IMG/VR virus record: IMGVR_UViG_3300021467_000012
Coordinates: 1 to 42,129 of that record
Source: a virus
DNA length: 42,129 nucleotides
Reading direction: 5' to 3' (one strand)
The notes under the pieces are model-generated. The model was not told the origin of the DNA and ran no database searches. It saw nothing but the letters and a program-made list of their open reading frames with translations. Within the stretch, counting starts at the first letter, position 1. Every line of letters begins with the position of its first letter. The position numbers and the translations under genes are program-made. This document shows positions 27,953-36,966 of the stretch, piece by piece.

Positions 27953-28492
27953 CTAATTGAATTCAAAGTAATTGTAGTAATACAACCAATTCCAAATTTG
28001 CGTAGGATTATAAGTTAACTCATTCCAGCCGTCAGTTTCTGGCTCATAACCAAATGCCTTTATTTCTCCTTTATCAATTGCTATTATTAAATTAGCCCGA
28101 TGATAACCGACCACCTTTTTAGTTGTTGCATTAATGATTTTAATTCCCTTTGCCAAGCCAGCCGTATTCAAGCCATAAATCTCTGCCATTCTTGCTGAAA
28201 ACGAGCCAGCAAAGTTGTCGCAATCATAAACGGCTTTTCTATACTTTCTTTTATCTGTCCAATCATATTCTATTAAACTTTGCCAAGTTTGCCAATCAGT
28301 TAAGTGATATTCTCCATCAGCACAAATAATCTTGTCCCGTGGCACTTTGTATTTCTTGTTTAGAATATCAACTAATTCCTTCCAAGTAATAATTTTCTTA
28401 ACTTTAACATTATGGGCGGTTTTCAAAAACCAAATGCCCTTATCTATTAAAGTTGCTCCTAATTTTTTGTATAGTTTAAATTTCTTTTCCAT
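27953..28492 (-). CDS. Papain-like cysteine protein, possible peptidoglycan amidase
   Basis: 179 aa. VYDCDNFAGSFSARM (Cys112 region) looks like the catalytic Cys at the start of a helix, VVGYHRANLIIAI supplies a His and FGYEPETDGW a Glu: the Cys-His-Glu order of papain-fold enzymes. Similar phage proteins are annotated as lectin MOA-related or transglutaminase-like. Beside the holin-like genes, a cell-wall or virion-entry role is likely. The A-rich AAAAACT-ATG leader is present. Confidence 0.62.
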   Translation of the reverse strand: MEKKFKLYKKLGATLIDKGIWFLKTAHNVKVKKIITWKELVDILNKKYKVPRDKIICADGEYHLTDWQTWQSLIEYDWTDKRKYRKAVYDCDNFAGSFSARMAEIYGLNTAGLAKGIKIINATTKKVVGYHRANLIIAIDKGEIKAFGYEPETDGWNELTYNPTQIWNWLYYYNYFEFN

Positions 28493-28497
28493 AGTTT

Positions 28498-29823
28498 TTA
28501 AAAATTAATACCATATTTCTTGCCTTTTTTAATTTCCTCTATAACCAAATCTAATCCTCCAGCATCAGTGTCTAATTCTCTCCCTGAAACCATTTTAACT
28601 CTCTCTTTTACTAATCTCACTACTTCTTCAATTGAATTTCCTATTGCAATTACCGAGCAAACACTTGAAAAACCCGGCACTGCATAGTATTTTCCATTAA
28701 GTTGGCAAGCCATTCTAAACTTAATCCATCGTCTCAATTTGGGTGGAAAATCAACGTTTAACCAGTTATTTTCTGCCCACTCACTTTCTAACGCAACCCC
28801 CGCTCCATACCTTGCCAATGGTCTCAAATTTGTTATTTTCCCTTCGCAAGCATTTATAATCGCATTAACTATATTCTCATAAATCTCTAATTCAATTGCA
28901 CCCGGTACTGGCATTGGCAATCTAATTGTCGGATCTATCAAATAACCCTTTCCTTCTTTTGTAATTCTAACCTCTGTTGAAAAAAAGGTTCTTGCTTTTG
29001 TTTTCTGAAAAGCAATACTTAGTTTGTCATTTACTTCTTTTAAAGGTTGAGGTAGTTTTTTATAAGGCACAATTCTGCCAATATAACCTGCTCCTTTTGC
29101 TTCGTAGCCATACATACAAGATGATAAATAATTTCCATCTACTACCATTCCATCAAAGCCCGGTTCTACTCCTTCAATACTATCTTCAATAAGAAATTCC
29201 ACATCATTTCTTTTCGGGCCCAAATCATAACCCAACTTCTCTAAAAATTGTGCCTCTGAAACATCAAAATTCCTATGATGCCAAGTTTCAATTGTGCCTC
29301 TAAAAGTATTAAGTTTTATCCATTTATCTGAAACTTTTTGTAAATACTTTTTTAAAGCATCTAATCCTTTAATAACTTGTGTTTTTTGTGTTGGCAAACC
29401 AACTATTTTCTGCACTTCTCTTCCTTTGATTCTATCCAATTCTAACAATTCTGCTTTAAAGGGAGCAAATACTTTATACCCTTTCTTTCTTAAATATTCT
29501 GCAATATCGTGAGTGTGGGTATCAAAAAAACAAATATAATCAACTTTATCTACATAATCCCAAAAATACTTAATTCTCTTTACTAATCCTTCGCCTATTA
29601 CTGCCTTTCTCATCTCCGGAAATGCATCTTGCCAAGGAACAAAGTAGTAAACTTCGTGTCCGTCTCTGGCTATTCTTTCGGCGACCTCTGTGCATAAGCC
29701 AAAATCGTAAATCAAAAATCTCTTTCTTTTTCTTAATGTTTCAACTGTTTCTTTAAAAAACCTCTCCCTTTTCTCGATTTGGGATAATAAAAGGTTGAAA
29801 ATGTTTTTTCTTACATTTTGCAT
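28498..29823 (-). CDS. ATP-grasp enzyme (PurD-like fold)
   Basis: 441 aa. An N-terminal Rossmann-like domain (RFLIYDFGLCTEVAERI), an ATP-grasp body (WIKLNTFRGTIETWH, VEFLIEDSIEGVEPGFDGMV, then RTFFSTEVRI and GKGYLIDPTIRLPMP with metal-binding Asp) and a C-terminal domain. The order matches phosphoribosylamine-glycine ligase, yet no purine gene lies nearby. Related genes occur in metagenomic tailed phages next to tail genes. ATP-grasp enzymes join an acid to an amine, so peptide or protein modification is another option. Confidence 0.65.
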   Translation of the reverse strand: MQNVRKNIFNLLLSQIEKRERFFKETVETLRKRKRFLIYDFGLCTEVAERIARDGHEVYYFVPWQDAFPEMRKAVIGEGLVKRIKYFWDYVDKVDYICFFDTHTHDIAEYLRKKGYKVFAPFKAELLELDRIKGREVQKIVGLPTQKTQVIKGLDALKKYLQKVSDKWIKLNTFRGTIETWHHRNFDVSEAQFLEKLGYDLGPKRNDVEFLIEDSIEGVEPGFDGMVVDGNYLSSCMYGYEAKGAGYIGRIVPYKKLPQPLKEVNDKLSIAFQKTKARTFFSTEVRITKEGKGYLIDPTIRLPMPVPGAIELEIYENIVNAIINACEGKITNLRPLARYGAGVALESEWAENNWLNVDFPPKLRRWIKFRMACQLNGKYYAVPGFSSVCSVIAIGNSIEEVVRLVKERVKMVSGRELDTDAGGLDLVIEEIKKGKKYGINF

Positions 29824-29842
29824 AGTTTATTACTATAATTTA

Positions 29843-29905
29843 TTACCAACAATAAAATATCAATGCCATCACATATAACATTATTATCACTAATATCCAA
29901 TCCAT
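29843..29905 (-). CDS. 20-aa membrane micropeptide (tentative)
   Basis: MDWILVIIMLYVMALIFYCW, then stop: an unbroken membrane helix. It lies in a 207-base gap that otherwise holds no large gene, after a further 18-codon frame (29914-29970) and another hydrophobic one (29948-30025). No SD. The chance of random hydrophobic frames in AT-rich DNA is high. Confidence 0.3.
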   Translation of the reverse strand: MDWILVIIMLYVMALIFYCW

Positions 29906-29947
29906 ATTAAAATCTACTCAATACTCCACTTTCTATCTTTTATTTGT

Positions 29948-30025
29948 CTAAAAATATCCTTCTTTTCCATCGTGACCTATCGCCCAAATTATAAATAAAA
30001 TTGTTAGTAATGGAATTAAATCCAT
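29948..30025 (-). CDS. 25-aa membrane micropeptide (tentative)
   Basis: Starts MDLIPLLTILFIIWAIGHDG: a short membrane helix with a charged tail, 5 bases after the 558-aa virion gene. Overlaps the 18-codon frame at 29914-29970. The tandem arrangement is suggestive but not proof. Confidence 0.35.
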   Translation of the reverse strand: MDLIPLLTILFIIWAIGHDGKEGYF

Positions 30026-30030
30026 AATTT

Positions 30031-31707
30031 TTATTCTTGTTTTAATCTTCCTGCTTGATATAATCCTACTTCACCCGCTCTAATAAATCCTCCTTTTGAA
30101 GCAATATAATCAATTACTTTTTGCGCTGCTTGATGACTTAATCCCAACGCTCTAACAAATTCTCCTACAATTCTTGGAGAAGTAAAAACTATTCCACTCA
30201 CCAAAAGAGGATCAATAAGAGCACCAATAACATTTGTCATCCTTGCAAGTCCTGCTCCTCCTGCTCCTGCCCAAATACTTCTTCCAATCAATCCTGTAGG
30301 CACTACAGGGTGAAGTAAATGTCCCGAAAGTGCTTCTCGAATACCAAATGGAGTTAATCTATCAATTTCATTTAATAATGCTTGTCTTAATTCATTATCT
30401 GCTTTTAAAGTATTGGTTAATTTTCTTAAAGCGGTATCAGCAGTTGTTCCTGGTTTTAAAGATAAAGTTTTTTCTATTTCTTTAATCAATTCTGATGCTT
30501 CTGCATATTTTCTTGTCATTTCTTTATAACCTGGCACATTTTCATCAAGAACTTTCTTTACTGCTTTTCTAATATTTCCAATCAAGGTTGCACCTTCTCT
30601 TGAAGGAGTATAGAAATCATCAAGTTTTCTTTTAAGAATATCTAAAGCATAAGGAGTTCTGTCACTTTTTCTCAATCCCCAATCTCTAACTATTTCTATC
30701 ACTGCTTTAACTCTTGGCACTTCTGTTTTATCAACGGGAGATCTTGAAAAATCTAATTTTCTTCCTTTAACTTTAATATTAAATTTTTCTAATTCTTCTT
30801 TAAGAGTCTTGAAAATTGGAGAAATATCAAGAGTTTTTACTGGTTTTTCTACTGGTTTCTTTAATATCTTTTCTGCCTCTCTTTGATATTCTGTTGCTCT
30901 TTTATCCTTTAATCTTTGCAATCCTTCTCGGGCAACTGTTAAAATATTTCTTCCTGTAGTTTTTCCTCTTAATGCTTGAGTAAATGCTTTGCCTGGCATT
31001 CTAAAAGCAGTTTTTATTGCTTCTCCTCCTTGCCCAGTGCTTACTCCTAAACTCCAAGCCATTGCTTCTCCTCCTGTTTTTGTAATTGGTCTAACAATCC
31101 TTTTTACTCCTTTCCCTATTGCTCCTAAAGGTTCTATTGTTTTTCCTGTCTTTGATATTATTTTTCCTGCTCTTACTAATTCTGGTATTTTACTTGTTTG
31201 TCCTATTCTTCTCATTAAAGCCCCGCTTCCACCAAAAACAATACTTAAATCTAATGCAGTCCCTACTGGGTCGGTTCTAAATGTATCTTGAAATTTTTCC
31301 CAACTTCCATATCTTTGTTTAAGTAAATCCACAAATTCATCAAAAATCTCTTCTTCTCTTTGTTTACCAGGAATAACTTTTTCTGCTGCTCCTAATCCTA
31401 ATTTTCCTAATGTTTTCATTGTTCTAATTGGATGAACAATTGCAGTAGCAATTCCTCCAACTGTTTCTCCTAAACTACTTGGAATATGTTTTGCAGTTGA
31501 CCATAAATATTCTCTTGGAGATTCTAAAAAAGAAACTCTTTGAGGTTCAGTAGTTTCTTCTTTTTCTCTTTGCAAAAAGGATATTCTTTTAGGTTGAACT
31601 TCCTCTTTGGGTTGAATTTCTTCTTTAGATCGGACTTCAAAACCTTCTCTTGTTAAAGGAGTTTCACTTTTTGGTTTTATTTGTATTGGTATTGGTTTAA
31701 AAGGCAT
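30031..31707 (-). CDS. Putative internal virion / ejection protein with membrane segments
   Basis: 558 aa. A charged, proline-containing N-terminus (1-70), Gly/Ala-rich and helical middle parts (GETVGGIATAIVHPIRTMKT), long helices (250-420), and a hydrophobic Gly/Ala-rich zone near 470-510 (IWAGAGGAGLARM, LIDPLLVSGIVF). Podoviruses eject such proteins to build a channel through the envelope. Third of three consecutive helical virion genes, consistent with that role. Confidence 0.65.
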   Translation of the reverse strand: MPFKPIPIQIKPKSETPLTREGFEVRSKEEIQPKEEVQPKRISFLQREKEETTEPQRVSFLESPREYLWSTAKHIPSSLGETVGGIATAIVHPIRTMKTLGKLGLGAAEKVIPGKQREEEIFDEFVDLLKQRYGSWEKFQDTFRTDPVGTALDLSIVFGGSGALMRRIGQTSKIPELVRAGKIISKTGKTIEPLGAIGKGVKRIVRPITKTGGEAMAWSLGVSTGQGGEAIKTAFRMPGKAFTQALRGKTTGRNILTVAREGLQRLKDKRATEYQREAEKILKKPVEKPVKTLDISPIFKTLKEELEKFNIKVKGRKLDFSRSPVDKTEVPRVKAVIEIVRDWGLRKSDRTPYALDILKRKLDDFYTPSREGATLIGNIRKAVKKVLDENVPGYKEMTRKYAEASELIKEIEKTLSLKPGTTADTALRKLTNTLKADNELRQALLNEIDRLTPFGIREALSGHLLHPVVPTGLIGRSIWAGAGGAGLARMTNVIGALIDPLLVSGIVFTSPRIVGEFVRALGLSHQAAQKVIDYIASKGGFIRAGEVGLYQAGRLKQE

Positions 31708-31712
31708 ATTTT

Positions 31713-33020
31713 TTAATAATCTAATAATTCGTATTGATATATATCAAATTCTTCTGGTTCAATTTGACCGATTTGTTGTGTTTTCCTATCTAAAACTAAT
31801 ATCTTGCCAGGTTCAAGGTATTTCTTTGCTTGCTCGATGGTTTCTGGATCAACCTCTATCTTACTTGCAAATAATCCATAAGTTTTCCAAGGATCAGCAA
31901 AGGTTTTAAATAAGTTCTTTAACTTATTAATTTTATAACTTATCGTTTCCGGACTATCACCAACTTTAGGTAATTGTTCTTTGTAAAATCTCTCTTCGTT
32001 GGCATTAATTGCTGCTCCGGTTCTTAATCTTGTAATAACATCGGCTGCCTCGTCTCTTGCTGATCTATACTTACCAGCCGCTATTCTTCCCACAAAACCA
32101 GGCATCTCTGCTTTCCAAATCACATCTGGGCTTCTATTTATTTCTGATTCTAATGTTGCCAATGCTCTTAATCCTGATTTTGCATTATTTGCTTGTTTCA
32201 TCATTTCTGCACTTGGCTTCCCAGCAATTCCCAACTCAAATTGTTGTAAAACTTGCCCAGTATTCTTATCTATCAATTGCCTGTATAATTTTCCGCCAAT
32301 TGTCACATCTTTAATAGTAGTTTCTGGTTTTTCTGGAGCACTATATAATACTTCGGCTTCTCCTGTTTGTGGATTTATTCTTAAAACCTTATTTCCTACC
32401 GTTTTTATTTCCCACTTTTCTGTCTCAACTTCTGGTAAAGCATCAATAAAACCTTTTGGCAAACCTGCCAACGCTTCCCATTTTCTCTTTTCTTTATCAT
32501 CTAAATGACTAAATGCCTGCTTTCCACCTAACTTATACATACTTTCAATAGTTTTTCTCGCTTCTTGCTTTGCTGTTAGTTGATTTTCTAATACTCGTTG
32601 TTCTAAACTTGCTAAAGTAGTTCCCAATGCTCTCGCTTGTTCTAATGCTGTACCAAACCCTCTTAATTGCTCGGCAAAGGTCTGCCTTCTTTCTCTGGCT
32701 CCAGTTAACAAAGGTTCTAATGAAGAAACCTCAGCACTTCTAATTCTTTGCTGTAAGGTTGGTGGCATTCCTGCTTCAGCAGGTTTTAAAACTTCCTCTG
32801 CCATTCTTTCTCTTGCTGACAACTCTTCCTCCACAAAAGGTGCTGTCCCTAATTGCCGAGATTGAGACAATAAACTCATTATTTGCCTACCAAACTCCAA
32901 AAACACCTCTGGGCTATATTTCAAAGTTTGTGTCGTTTGTTCGGCTTGCTCTCCTCTTACTTCATTAAGAGAAAGAGGGTCGCCTGCTTGTGCTAAAATT
33001 CTTTCTCTTTCTGTAGCCAT
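31713..33020 (-). CDS. Putative internal virion protein (coiled coil)
   Basis: 435 aa, almost all helical: long Gln/Glu/Arg/Leu coiled coils in residues 25-190, a short beta patch (KTVGNKVLRINPQTGEAEVL, about 206-225) and a second helical part. No enzyme motif. Placed between two similar structural genes, it is a likely ejection or internal core protein. AAAAAAACT-ATG leader. Confidence 0.62.
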   Translation of the reverse strand: MATERERILAQAGDPLSLNEVRGEQAEQTTQTLKYSPEVFLEFGRQIMSLLSQSRQLGTAPFVEEELSARERMAEEVLKPAEAGMPPTLQQRIRSAEVSSLEPLLTGARERRQTFAEQLRGFGTALEQARALGTTLASLEQRVLENQLTAKQEARKTIESMYKLGGKQAFSHLDDKEKRKWEALAGLPKGFIDALPEVETEKWEIKTVGNKVLRINPQTGEAEVLYSAPEKPETTIKDVTIGGKLYRQLIDKNTGQVLQQFELGIAGKPSAEMMKQANNAKSGLRALATLESEINRSPDVIWKAEMPGFVGRIAAGKYRSARDEAADVITRLRTGAAINANEERFYKEQLPKVGDSPETISYKINKLKNLFKTFADPWKTYGLFASKIEVDPETIEQAKKYLEPGKILVLDRKTQQIGQIEPEEFDIYQYELLDY

Positions 33021-33027
33021 AGTTTTT

Positions 33028-34392
33028 TTATAAAGATAATTTTCTTAATGCTTGTGTTTGCCTTTTTTCCCTTTCGGCTCCAACTAATTCAGCCTTTCTT
33101 TGTTGAATTGCCGCTTTCTTTTCCCATTCTTTCTCCCCAATAAGCCCTTTGTAAACCTCTGGTCTTAACTCGTATAGATAGGTTTTTCCTACTTCTTGGA
33201 ATACTGGTTGTCCCCATAAAACTCTTACATTTCTAACGGCTGGAATTTCTGTAGTTCTTGGCAATCCTCCTTCACCCCATTCTTGAGTAAATTGTCTTGC
33301 CAAAGTCCCAGTTTCAAATAATGCTCGTCTTCTTGCTTCCTCTAATTGTCTTTGTGTATCCCAAGCCAATTCCCTTTCACTTCTTTTTCTTATACCTGAT
33401 TCAGCAAAACCTCTCTCTGCCATTGTTTCTCCTAATGCTCTTAAATTTTGCTGATATTCTCTCTGGGCTTCTTCTGTTAATCTGTCAATGGTTTCTTGAG
33501 TATATCCTAAACTTCTTAAAAATCCTTCCTTTGCTAATTTTAACTGGGTCGCATAATACGGAGAAATTTCCTGTTCGGCTTGAGTTAGAAATTTAGCAAT
33601 CTCGTCTGGTGTCAAATCCTTTGGTGCTGGTATTTTACCTCTTTTTTGTAATTCTACCAAATAATCCTTTAAAGTATCAAGTAATTCTTGAAATTCTGGC
33701 GGTAAAGTGATAGTGGCAGTTCCCGTATCTTTGTCTTTTAAATCTTCTAAATACTTTTCTGCTTCTTCACTTGTTGTTTTAGAAGTAATTTCTAACCCTT
33801 TCTCTTTTGCTTTTTTTAAAGTAGAGATCTTTCTTGAAATATCTTTGGCTGATTTTTCTGCTTCTTTTAAAGTTTCTGAAATTTGCTTAATTCTTTGCTG
33901 TCTGGTTATTGTTTTAGATTTTGGCTCGCCAAGAACATAATGCCTCCAATTCTTTTGTATCCAATCCGGAAAACTCCCCTTTCCACCAGTTTCTGACTTC
34001 CATAAACTATAAGCCATTGAATGAAAATTCTTTGCCTTTTCATATTCTGTCCGAGTAGCCAATCTAATCTTTCCCTCTCTTATTTGTTTTTCTATTTCCT
34101 TTGTGCCATATACTCTATCTACTACTCCATTTTTTAAATTCAAAGCAAAATAAACTTTATTAGGATCAAGATCAGGAGTTGTTTTTTTGGTCTTTGTTGT
34201 TGGAGTTTCTTCTTTCACCATTAAATCAGCAGCCCCGTATTTCCACGCCATTTTATTAAATTCAGAAATAGGAATTTCACCCCTACTTACTTTTAAAACA
34301 TAAGGAGAAAGCAGTTTCTTAACACTTGGGGTTGCTCTATACCAAGCCGTTTTCTGTTTTGGTGTCCATAATTCAAAAAGTGTTTTTGCCAT
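33028..34392 (-). CDS. Putative internal virion protein (coiled coil)
   Basis: 454 aa. An N-terminal helical domain with VSRGEIPISEFNKMAWKYG, whose RGEIPxS also occurs in the 76-aa DUF3008-like head protein; coiled coils (170-350); and a short C-terminal part rich in aromatic residues. Probably the first of the ejected inner proteins, or a tail adaptor. AAAAAACT-ATG leader. Confidence 0.62.
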   Translation of the reverse strand: MAKTLFELWTPKQKTAWYRATPSVKKLLSPYVLKVSRGEIPISEFNKMAWKYGAADLMVKEETPTTKTKKTTPDLDPNKVYFALNLKNGVVDRVYGTKEIEKQIREGKIRLATRTEYEKAKNFHSMAYSLWKSETGGKGSFPDWIQKNWRHYVLGEPKSKTITRQQRIKQISETLKEAEKSAKDISRKISTLKKAKEKGLEITSKTTSEEAEKYLEDLKDKDTGTATITLPPEFQELLDTLKDYLVELQKRGKIPAPKDLTPDEIAKFLTQAEQEISPYYATQLKLAKEGFLRSLGYTQETIDRLTEEAQREYQQNLRALGETMAERGFAESGIRKRSERELAWDTQRQLEEARRRALFETGTLARQFTQEWGEGGLPRTTEIPAVRNVRVLWGQPVFQEVGKTYLYELRPEVYKGLIGEKEWEKKAAIQQRKAELVGAEREKRQTQALRKLSL

Positions 34393-34405
34393 AGTTTTTT
34401 ATACT

Positions 34406-35506
34406 TTATGGGTCTTGATTAGTAAATGTCTCATCATATTTAAATTGACGAGTATAATAAATTCTAAAATTCTGCACTTCTGCTATATCATCACAAGTCT
34501 CGCTGCTACCCCATTCACTCCACGCATATAATTGAATTAAATCATTTTTCTTAATATCTGTGAAATCCTCACTAAAAGTAGTCCAATCAGCATTAGCCCA
34601 GGATTGTTGAGTTCCCCACGCTTGCCCATTTTTATAGATTTGTGCATAAACATCTCCACCACAAGCACTTGAAGTAGTATTTCGTCTTATATCAAACTTT
34701 ATTCTCATTGCCGGCAAGTCATTATTCATCTTAATTTCCTTTAATTTAACTGGAGTTGTAGAAGTAGTAGTTTTTTTTGCATCATTAGAATGACGCAAAT
34801 CATCACTGGCAACTACTTCTATCCACGCTATATTTCCTTTAACAAACAACTCACTCCCGTCCCAAGTTAATTTATTCTCATCACTATCTCCTATAGAAAA
34901 CTTATAAGCATCTGTGTCATATCCTAAAAAGAAACCAGTTCCTGTGTCATATCCTGTTTGTCCTCCTTTAATCCAACCAGTATTTGGTAAGGTTATTGTC
35001 CCAGCAGTTATTGCCCCTAAATCAGCACTAATTGCCGATAACTGAGAAACATTGATTTCGTTTGCTGTCACCGAATTTGCCTGCAATTTCGGAGTAGAAA
35101 TAGAATCGTCTGCAATAGAAGTTTCGGTTATCTGATTTGAAGTATTAACGCCAGTCACTTTCTTAAACGAAGAGCCATCTGAAATATCATCTAAAGTATT
35201 ATTTACTAAATGAAAATACTGGTTAAAGGTTGCTGAAATTCCAACCACATTTCCTTTCATATCAACTCTAAAAGGGGCATTGTTAAACTCAGTACTACCC
35301 AAATAAAGTCCATTTTCATCAACTTTAAAAACCTGGTCTTCCTTTCCAACTTCTAATTCTCCCCAACTTAATAACCCAACATCTTTTCTGTCTTTTATTG
35401 AATCATAAACAACCGGACTTCCTTGAGGTTTGTTTCGGTACAACCCTTTATCAAAGCCCTCGCTGTAAACATCTTTTTTTGTTGGTGTTGGCAAGGGTAT
35501 TTCCAT
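34406..35506 (-). CDS. Tail fibre / tip protein
   Basis: 366 aa. The middle (SISTPKLQANSVTANEINV, then LGAITAGTITLP, GWIKGGQTGYDTGTGFFLGY and WDGSELFVKGNI) is the DUF1983-like pattern of tail-tip and fibre proteins. The last 130 residues form a beta-sandwich likely to bind a receptor (NDLPAMRIKFDIRRN, IQLYAWSEWG). Lies after the nozzle gene. Confidence 0.75.
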   Translation of the reverse strand: MEIPLPTPTKKDVYSEGFDKGLYRNKPQGSPVVYDSIKDRKDVGLLSWGELEVGKEDQVFKVDENGLYLGSTEFNNAPFRVDMKGNVVGISATFNQYFHLVNNTLDDISDGSSFKKVTGVNTSNQITETSIADDSISTPKLQANSVTANEINVSQLSAISADLGAITAGTITLPNTGWIKGGQTGYDTGTGFFLGYDTDAYKFSIGDSDENKLTWDGSELFVKGNIAWIEVVASDDLRHSNDAKKTTTSTTPVKLKEIKMNNDLPAMRIKFDIRRNTTSSACGGDVYAQIYKNGQAWGTQQSWANADWTTFSEDFTDIKKNDLIQLYAWSEWGSSETCDDIAEVQNFRIYYTRQFKYDETFTNQDP

Positions 35507-35510
35507 AATT

Positions 35511-36965
35511 CTATTCTTTTATTTTGCCCTCAATAATAATATCTGAAGGTAAAAATCCTCTAAAAATAAATGGTTCAACTCTTGAAGCACCCGCTATTTT
35601 GAATCTTATTCTATAATTCTTAATATTCAAACCTCTAAAATAAGTCAAAAATTTTTTAATTTGTCCCAAATCTTTCCACTCATCTTTATCGTTTATTTTA
35701 TACATTAATTTACCACCTTGTGCTTTTTCACATAAAGTTACAATCTCTTTAATAGTTTTTCTTTTTAAAATATCGCTTCCTTCCCACCATTTTGTAATAA
35801 AATGATAATTTATAGGTTCTCCATCATCAGTATAGCCATTATCTAACTCATAAACTACTCCATTATCAGCCCCAACTACTCTTTTTATTTCGCTTCCTGA
35901 ATCATATTCGCCTGCCCATTTAAATTGATAAGCATAAGAATAAATTGTCCAAACTTCACTTGATTCAGTATATCTTAAAACTACATTTTCCCAAGTTTTT
36001 CCATCAATTGTTACATCTCCAACTGACCAATAAATGTGGTCATTATCCTTCCAAGCACATATATCTTCATAATTTGAATAACTGATATTTTCCACAAAAT
36101 CAGAAATTGGTCTTGAAATTTCAATTGGATAACCCCCTGAATACCTATAAAATCCTGTATCGTGATGAAAATATACTCCTTTCTTTCCTTCAATAACTGA
36201 TTCTTGACTTCTCGTTCCTATTCTAATCAATGGATCTGGATCAACTCCTGAAGTTTTAAATTTATAAATATAATTTATTTTAAAAACTAATAATTCTAAT
36301 GAATATCTTTTAAGAGCAGTAATATCTTCTCCATCCTTTGGATTGATATCTACATAATCCTCGCTCGGACTCCAAGTTATATTTCCATTTGAATCAATAA
36401 CTGACGAAAAATATAATCTACTTGGATAATTGCTATCGCCGGCTAAATAAACTCTTGATTTATAAACTTCGCCAAACTTTGGTTTTATTCCTGCATTTGA
36501 AATTTGTTGAGGATTTATAGGATTTCCGGTATATTCCCAATAACTTGGTCCATCATCAACCCCTGTCCAAACTCTTATTGAAGAATCTATTCCATTTACT
36601 CTTATTGTTCTTCCAGCAAAATCTATAAACCTTGTTTTAGCATCTTTTGTATCATCTTCTAAACATTTAGACCAACCAGTTCCTGTATAACGGTAAATAT
36701 CATTATTAGTTCCATCTGAAAAAACTACCAGTAATGTTGAATGAAAAGCATTATGCACTCCTAAACAAGGATAACCTGCTGAAACTGTTCCACCTAAATT
36801 TGAAATTCCTAATCTTAAAGTCACGGCTCCAATTCTATCAAAATGAACATTTTTTGCTTCTACAACCGCTCCATCTGGAATTAAGTTATCATCAACACTT
36901 GCTTCCCTAATCAAGCCGTAAGTCCCTAAATTCCTTATTTGAATTGTTTCAATTTTCGTTGCCAT
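35511..36965 (-). CDS. Tail nozzle / packaged-DNA stabilisation protein (P22 gp10, T7 gp12-like)
   Basis: 484 aa from MATKIETIQIRNL. A beta-propeller pattern: repeats of aromatic-rich strands (YLAGDSNYPSRLYFSSV, ITWSPSEDYVDINPKDGEDI, KRYSLELLVFKINYIYKF, VVGADNGVVYELDNG). This is the layout of podovirus nozzle proteins that plug the tail. I chose the ATG at 36965, one base after the upstream stop, over an in-frame ATG at 36995 that would overlap that gene by 29 bases. Confidence 0.78.
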   Translation of the reverse strand: MATKIETIQIRNLGTYGLIREASVDDNLIPDGAVVEAKNVHFDRIGAVTLRLGISNLGGTVSAGYPCLGVHNAFHSTLLVVFSDGTNNDIYRYTGTGWSKCLEDDTKDAKTRFIDFAGRTIRVNGIDSSIRVWTGVDDGPSYWEYTGNPINPQQISNAGIKPKFGEVYKSRVYLAGDSNYPSRLYFSSVIDSNGNITWSPSEDYVDINPKDGEDITALKRYSLELLVFKINYIYKFKTSGVDPDPLIRIGTRSQESVIEGKKGVYFHHDTGFYRYSGGYPIEISRPISDFVENISYSNYEDICAWKDNDHIYWSVGDVTIDGKTWENVVLRYTESSEVWTIYSYAYQFKWAGEYDSGSEIKRVVGADNGVVYELDNGYTDDGEPINYHFITKWWEGSDILKRKTIKEIVTLCEKAQGGKLMYKINDKDEWKDLGQIKKFLTYFRGLNIKNYRIRFKIAGASRVEPFIFRGFLPSDIIIEGKIKE

Positions 36966-36966
36966 T

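Noticed and set aside
31999-32508. Open frame of 169 codons on the plus strand, and others such as 3575-3946 and 9055-9414
   Set aside because: They lie opposite well-supported minus-strand genes, have no promoter or SD, and show compositions of mirrored helical or acidic genes. They are shadows.
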